This document shows positions 16,007-19,166 of a DNA stretch of 19,166 bases, in pieces. The DNA is taken from assembly GCA_964580455.1 (NCBI GenBank), contig CAZOKO010000049.1, positions 1 to 19,166 on the forward strand, written 5' to 3'. Below the pieces are notes generated by a model. It was not told where the DNA came from, did no database searches, and saw only the letters and a program-made list of their open reading frames with translations. A program made the translations under genes and the position numbers. The first letter of the stretch is position 1. Each line of letters begins with the position of its first letter. Source of the DNA: CAZOKO01 sp964580455. Lineage in GTDB: Bacteria; Desulfobacterota; WTBG01.

Positions 16007-16378
16007 ATGAGATTATCTAAACTTCTGACAATAGTTTTAGCTCTAACTTTTTTCTGTGCTTTTTGTGTGGTCGCTTCATCTTTTGCTGCTGAAGAAGCAG
16101 CTAAGGCTGCTCCTGAAAAGGCAGCTAAAGCTGCACCTGAAAAACCGGTATTGTCCGGTAAGATCAATATAAACACTGCAACTATAGAACAATTGGAGAT
16201 GTTGCCTCGTGTTGGTACAAAAACTGCGCAACTTATTATTGAACATCGCACTCAGAATGGACCTTTCAAAAAAGTGGAAGACATTACTAGTGTTAAGGGT
16301 ATTGGTGAAAAAACACTTGAAGAATTGAAGAGTTATATCGTTTTGGAGGGTGATACCACCCTGAAAAAGAGTAAGTAG
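16007..16378 (+). CDS. Secreted ComEA-type helix-hairpin-helix DNA-binding protein
   Basis: I place the start at 16007, not at the frame's first ATG (15989), because AAAGGAGGAG (15993-16002) lies at ideal distance and the product then begins with a clean signal peptide. The 123-residue protein has that signal peptide (MRLSKLL plus hydrophobic core, cleavage near residue 27), and a short low-complexity linker with two KAAPEKA/P units. A ComEA domain with two helix-hairpin-helix motifs follows (NINTATIEQLEMLPRVG and ITSVKGIGEKTLEEL). Such proteins bind double-stranded DNA non-specifically in the periplasm, often for natural transformation. No other competence gene is nearby. It has its own promoter and terminator. 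Confidence 0.9.
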   Translation: MRLSKLLTIVLALTFFCAFCVVASSFAAEEAAKAAPEKAAKAAPEKPVLSGKININTATIEQLEMLPRVGTKTAQLIIEHRTQNGPFKKVEDITSVKGIGEKTLEELKSYIVLEGDTTLKKSK

Positions 16379-16406
16379 ATAGATATTTTTTAGAAGTGAT
16401 ATAATA

Positions 16407-16439
16407 AAAGGCAGGGAAAACAATCTCTGCCTTTTGTTT
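16407..16439. terminator. Bidirectional terminator between the ComEA-like gene and dut
   Basis: An 11-bp stem with one G-T wobble (AAAGGCAGGGA / TCTCTGCCTTT, 16407-16434) encloses a 6-base loop and ends in TTTTGTTT on the + strand. The opposite strand also runs into T-rich sequence (CCTTTTATTATATC). It lies between the two convergent stops and can serve both genes. Confidence 0.85.
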
Positions 16440-16887
16440 AGACTCCTGTATGTCCAAACCCCCCTTCATCCCTTTCGGTAGAGGATAATTCTGTGGATAG
16501 CTCTAAATGGGCTTGATAGACTTTATTAATGATCATTTGTGCGATGCGGTCACCCCGTTTTACTATAAAAGGCATTTTCCCCAGATTAATCAGTATAATT
16601 CTCACTTCTCCACGGTAATCTGCATCTATGGTTCCTGGTGTATTGGGGATACTTATCCCGTGTTTTATGGCCAGTCCGCTTCGAGGGCGGATCTGCGCCT
16701 CAAAACCGGGTGGTAGAGCAATGGTAATTCCTGTCGGGATGAGCTTGATTTCTCCAGGGTCTAGTGTTGTATCTTCTTTAACGGCAGCGCAAATGTCCAT
16801 GCCTGCTGCGTTAGGGGACATGTACCGTGGCAAAGGAACATCCTCATTGCCAGGAGATTTTTTGACGATGACCCTGATTTTGTCCAT
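16438..16887 (-). CDS. dut: dUTP diphosphatase
   Basis: This enzyme hydrolyses dUTP to dUMP and pyrophosphate, keeping uracil out of DNA and feeding dTMP synthesis. All five motifs of the trimeric dUTPase family are present in the 149-residue protein: AAGMDICA (28-35), RPRSGLAIKHG (68-78), GTIDADYRG with catalytic Asp90 (85-93), RGDRIAQM (111-118) and the C-terminal RDEGGFGHTG. The glycine-rich tail uses RDEGGFG where RG.GGFGS is common; this should still cap the active site. It follows the YtxH-like gene by 52 bases on the same strand, and the ribosome site is weak. Confidence 0.96.
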   Translation of the reverse strand: MDKIRVIVKKSPGNEDVPLPRYMSPNAAGMDICAAVKEDTTLDPGEIKLIPTGITIALPPGFEAQIRPRSGLAIKHGISIPNTPGTIDADYRGEVRIILINLGKMPFIVKRGDRIAQMIINKVYQAHLELSTELSSTERDEGGFGHTGV

Positions 16888-16939
16888 ATGGCTTTTATGT
16901 AGAGGGGATAGTTAGAATATTATTGTTTTTAAAGTTTAA

Positions 16940-17293
16940 TCAGTTTCTTTTTCTTTCTATCTTTTTTTTCTCCTCCTCCATTGCATTTTTCCCTGCTTCG
17001 ATAGCCGCCAGAATTTCAGCTTTCTTTTCCTTGGTTAGTTCGATACCCTCTTCAATTACTCTGTCTGTTGTTTCTTTAATCTCATCTATCAAATTGTCAA
17101 TATCTTCTCTCACATTTTCAGTTAAATGTCGGGCTTTTCTTTTTGCCCTTTTGGTTTGAATCCTTAAGTATTGACGGGTCTTTTCGCCGCTCAAGGGGGC
17201 ATAGAGCAGTGATATGCCTGCACCAATCAAGCTCCCGGCTAAAAAAATGAGTAAAGACCTTGATCCGTTCCTTTCATCCCTTTCTTCAATCAT
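16940..17293 (-). CDS. YtxH-like membrane-anchored coiled-coil protein
   Basis: The 117-residue protein has one N-terminal membrane segment (LLIFLAGSLIGAGISLLYAP, about 14-33) ending in the AP.SGEKTR signature of YtxH-domain proteins. A long, highly charged helical or coiled-coil tail fills the rest. An excellent ribosome site (AAAGGAGGAGG) precedes the start. YtxH proteins are small and often stress-linked, without an established biochemical role; nothing in the dut neighbourhood narrows this. The 116-base upstream gap contains a TATAAT on the - strand (17366-17361) without a good -35 box. Confidence 0.8.
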   Translation of the reverse strand: MIEERDERNGSRSLLIFLAGSLIGAGISLLYAPLSGEKTRQYLRIQTKRAKRKARHLTENVREDIDNLIDEIKETTDRVIEEGIELTKEKKAEILAAIEAGKNAMEEEKKKIERKRN

Positions 17294-17409
17294 AAGTATC
17301 CTCCTCCTTTAAAAAAATTTAAGTTCAAGACATACTTCTCTTTGGTAGTGGATATGGTATATTATATTTACAATTATTTCCAGCTGTTTTTTACATTTTT
17401 TGGTGTGGG

Positions 17410-18396
17410 CTAGTTGGTCAAACTGAATTGAGCTTCAATGCTGCCGACTATTTCCTTTCGGTGGTTTCTGATAACAGGGTGGTGGTATGGTTGGAGCTTA
17501 TCTTCTTCTTTTCTGGTTAAGATTTCTAATTGCTTTAAGGTCTCAATGATAACGGGTTGCATTGCCCTGTTGTTTCCATCCTCTATCTTGATAGCTACGC
17601 CCCATCCCTTTTCCATCAGACTCATAGCATATCCCCCTTCAGCCCCCGTTTTGGCAAACACTTTTTTCCCCAGGGCTCTCATGATATCGGTGCAGACTCT
17701 TTCATCGCCTGCAATCATTTCAGGGCAGGAGAGGATTGCTTCTATCAATCGATGGATACCTTGATCGGAGGTGGATGTTAGTTTAGCATAGGATATAGCA
17801 AGGTTTTTGAGAGGGAGAAAAAATACCGGAACACCACAGCCGTCTATTCCTATTCCAATTTTTTCAACGGGTACTTCCGTCATGGAAGAAACAGTTTTCA
17901 GTATAAGTTGTTGTACAGGATGTTCGTTACTAATGTAATTATCCAGTGGCCATCCATGATGGACGCAGAGGGTTAACATAGCGGTATGCTTACCGGCACA
18001 ATTATTATGAAAAGGAGAGGGTTTCTTACCCTCTTCCTGCAATTTCTTTGCTGTTGCTCGATGTGAAGGGCGATGAACTCCACATTGCAGGGAACGTTCG
18101 TCAAGCCCGATTTTATGCAAGATAGACTTTATGGTGTTGACCTGGAAATCCTGACCATTTAAGGAACCACTCATAATGGCGAGTTCTGCAGGTGTTAAAT
18201 TGAATGTGTCTGCGGCACCTGTGGTAATTACAGGGAGGGCTTGAAGTGGCTTGGCGCAGCTTCGCAAACAGATATTAAAATCAGGATTGCCTGATTGATA
18301 GAGTATATCCCCCCTGGAATCTGCTACTATAATATGACCACGGTGGAAACTTTCGATCTGATCACCCCGTGTAACATTAACGAGTATTTCTGACAT
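17410..18396 (-). CDS. Asparaginase of the Rhizobium etli (AnsA/COG4448, class 3) type
   Basis: This 328-residue protein belongs to the beta-lactamase-like, zinc-binding asparaginase family typified by R. etli ReAV, which hydrolyses L-asparagine to aspartate and ammonia. RSCAKPLQ supplies the Ser46-Lys49 catalytic pair (Ser48/Lys51 in ReAV). Ser78 fits Ser80. The zinc ligands appear as Cys133 and Lys136 (NNCAGKH) and Cys187 (DGCGVP), all offset by exactly two residues from ReAV. A family segment that usually reads ASHSGE is GSLNGQ here (77-82), which could alter the substrate pocket. The gene is 11 bases after the lytic transglycosylase gene on the same strand, so the two are probably co-transcribed, although no functional link is known. 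The ribosome site is weak. Confidence 0.88.
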   Translation of the reverse strand: MSEILVNVTRGDQIESFHRGHIIVADSRGDILYQSGNPDFNICLRSCAKPLQALPVITTGAADTFNLTPAELAIMSGSLNGQDFQVNTIKSILHKIGLDERSLQCGVHRPSHRATAKKLQEEGKKPSPFHNNCAGKHTAMLTLCVHHGWPLDNYISNEHPVQQLILKTVSSMTEVPVEKIGIGIDGCGVPVFFLPLKNLAISYAKLTSTSDQGIHRLIEAILSCPEMIAGDERVCTDIMRALGKKVFAKTGAEGGYAMSLMEKGWGVAIKIEDGNNRAMQPVIIETLKQLEILTRKEEDKLQPYHHPVIRNHRKEIVGSIEAQFSLTN

Positions 18397-18407
18397 GGAT
18401 TGTTTTC

Positions 18408-19010
18408 TTAGAGTTCCTGGCGATAAAGATCAAAGTAATTGAGGACCTTTTTAACATAGAGTTGCGTTTCCTGATAGGGAGGGATGTTATCATACCTTTT
18501 AACAATCTCAGGTCCAGCATTGTAGGCAGCTAGTGTTAAAGTGATGTTGTTATTGAATCGCTTTAACAGTCGCTTTAAAAATCTAACTCCTCCGTTGATA
18601 TTTTCTCTGGGATGAAAAGGGTCATACACGTTGAGATCCTTCATAGTTTTAGGCATCAGTTGCATCAGTCCCCTTGCTCCTTTTTTGGAGACTGCATAGG
18701 GATTAAAATCGGACTCGGCTTTTATAACTGCTTTAACCAGTGCCGGGTCGATATTGTGCCTTTGGGAAATTTCGCTGATGAGACGGTCATAACGTGTGTT
18801 CCTACTAATGCTATTTCTGATATTGCCCTTCTCTCTTTTGAAGAGGTGGTATTTATGGCTGTCAGGAACGTTGGTGAAATGGATAGTGCCATTTTTATCA
18901 ACATAGCGGTAAATATCTGCGCTTGCTAGGGATGGCAGGCAGAATGCAGAAAATCCCAGTATGATGCAGGGGATGTAAGTGTTTAGTTTTTTTAGAATTG
19001 ATGATCTCAT
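18408..19010 (-). CDS. Secreted lytic transglycosylase, DUF4124 plus SLT domain
   Basis: The 200-residue protein carries a signal peptide (to about residue 31, ASA), a DUF4124 segment (IYRYVDKNGTIHFTNVPD, 33-50) and a C-terminal Slt70-type lysozyme-like domain (~75-195). The catalytic Glu99 is in IKAESDFNP, followed by GARGLMQLMP and the AAYNAGP motif. It should cleave the MurNAc-GlcNAc bond of peptidoglycan to 1,6-anhydro ends in the periplasm. Length and layout match the common small MltE/Slt-like proteins of Gram-negative anaerobes. It heads a two-gene unit with the asparaginase. Its ribosome site is poor (GGACG), and no clear promoter was seen. Confidence 0.93.
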   Translation of the reverse strand: MRSSILKKLNTYIPCIILGFSAFCLPSLASADIYRYVDKNGTIHFTNVPDSHKYHLFKREKGNIRNSISRNTRYDRLISEISQRHNIDPALVKAVIKAESDFNPYAVSKKGARGLMQLMPKTMKDLNVYDPFHPRENINGGVRFLKRLLKRFNNNITLTLAAYNAGPEIVKRYDNIPPYQETQLYVKKVLNYFDLYRQEL

Positions 19011-19013
19011 AAG

Positions 19014-19054
19014 CGTCCAGGAAATTCTATAACATATTGAAGTTAAAATTATTT
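19014..19054. repeat. 41-base dispersed repeat, copy 2, and adjoining non-coding end
   Basis: This copy (core TTCTATAACATATTGAAGTT) lies just upstream of the lytic transglycosylase start. The remaining bases to the window end contain three short GCGAG words (19059-19088) and AT-rich DNA, with no supported gene. Confidence 0.5.
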
Positions 19055-19166
19055 ACGTCGCGAGATGCGAGTTACAAGTTGCGAGTGTGGAATTTTAATA
19101 TTTAAAATATTTTATCTGCTTATCCATAATTCTCCAGTAACAATTGAGGAGTAGAAGGAACAGCAT

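Noticed and set aside
15925..16018. Short upstream open frame in the ComEA-like leader, possible leader peptide
   Set aside because: No ribosome site at the proper distance, and its end merely overlaps the comEA start; no attenuator hairpin seen.
19059..19088. Repeated GCGAG words near the right end as a binding-site array
   Set aside because: Only three short, irregularly spaced copies; chance or a degraded simple repeat is more likely.

Overview
The window reads as ordinary, densely packed chromosome of a Gram-negative, probably strictly anaerobic bacterium of moderate GC. Gram-negative: a lipid-A-type acyltransferase (LpxL/HtrB family) and a periplasmic lytic transglycosylase. Anaerobic with a folate-dependent C1 (Wood-Ljungdahl-type) pathway: a MetV-MetF pair plus several iron-sulfur flavoproteins. 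The sequence alone does not fix the taxon; a Desulfobacterota-like lineage or a candidate phylum using the Wood-Ljungdahl pathway would fit. No phage, IS transposase, CRISPR array, tRNA or rRNA gene was seen.

Left third (1-9194, + strand): a C1/electron-transfer block. It starts with a divergent MetF paralogue (82-951). Then come a formate-dehydrogenase/NuoG-like iron-sulfur protein (1223-3769), a NuoE-like subunit (3766-4236) and a 1043-residue fusion of a thioredoxin-like [2Fe-2S] domain, a NuoF/HymB domain and a GltD/NfnB-type FAD oxidoreductase (4251-7382). The block ends with MetV (7643-8326) and canonical MetF (8310-9194). My reading is that these six genes encode a soluble, multi-flavin NAD(P)H-linked methylene-tetrahydrofolate reductase assembly, possibly electron-bifurcating. 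It would be analogous to, but built from different parts than, the HdrABC-MvhD-MetVF complex of Moorella. The molybdopterin-type subunit lacks the residues needed for formate chemistry, so it probably acts as an electron relay.

Middle (9370-13423, - strand): a UDP-GlcNAc operon in the order left-handed-beta-helix acetyltransferase-like protein, glmS, glmM. The first gene resembles the C-terminal half of GlmU without the uridylyltransferase half. Next to it are a REC-GGDEF response regulator (13583-14617) and an LpxL/HtrB-type acyltransferase (14786-15715), both on the - strand.

Right third (15989-19010): a small secreted ComEA-type helix-hairpin-helix protein on the + strand with its own promoter and a bidirectional terminator. 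It faces dut and a YtxH-like membrane protein on the - strand, followed by an asparaginase of the Rhizobium etli type and a DUF4124-SLT lytic transglycosylase.

Intergenic regions carry several foldback repeats: 1053-1183, 7393-7604 and 9190-9373. A near-identical ~20-base segment occurs directly upstream of both the metF paralogue and metV, and a 41-base dispersed repeat occurs twice. The most interesting content is the NuoG/E/F-GltD plus MetF/MetV/MetF cluster.
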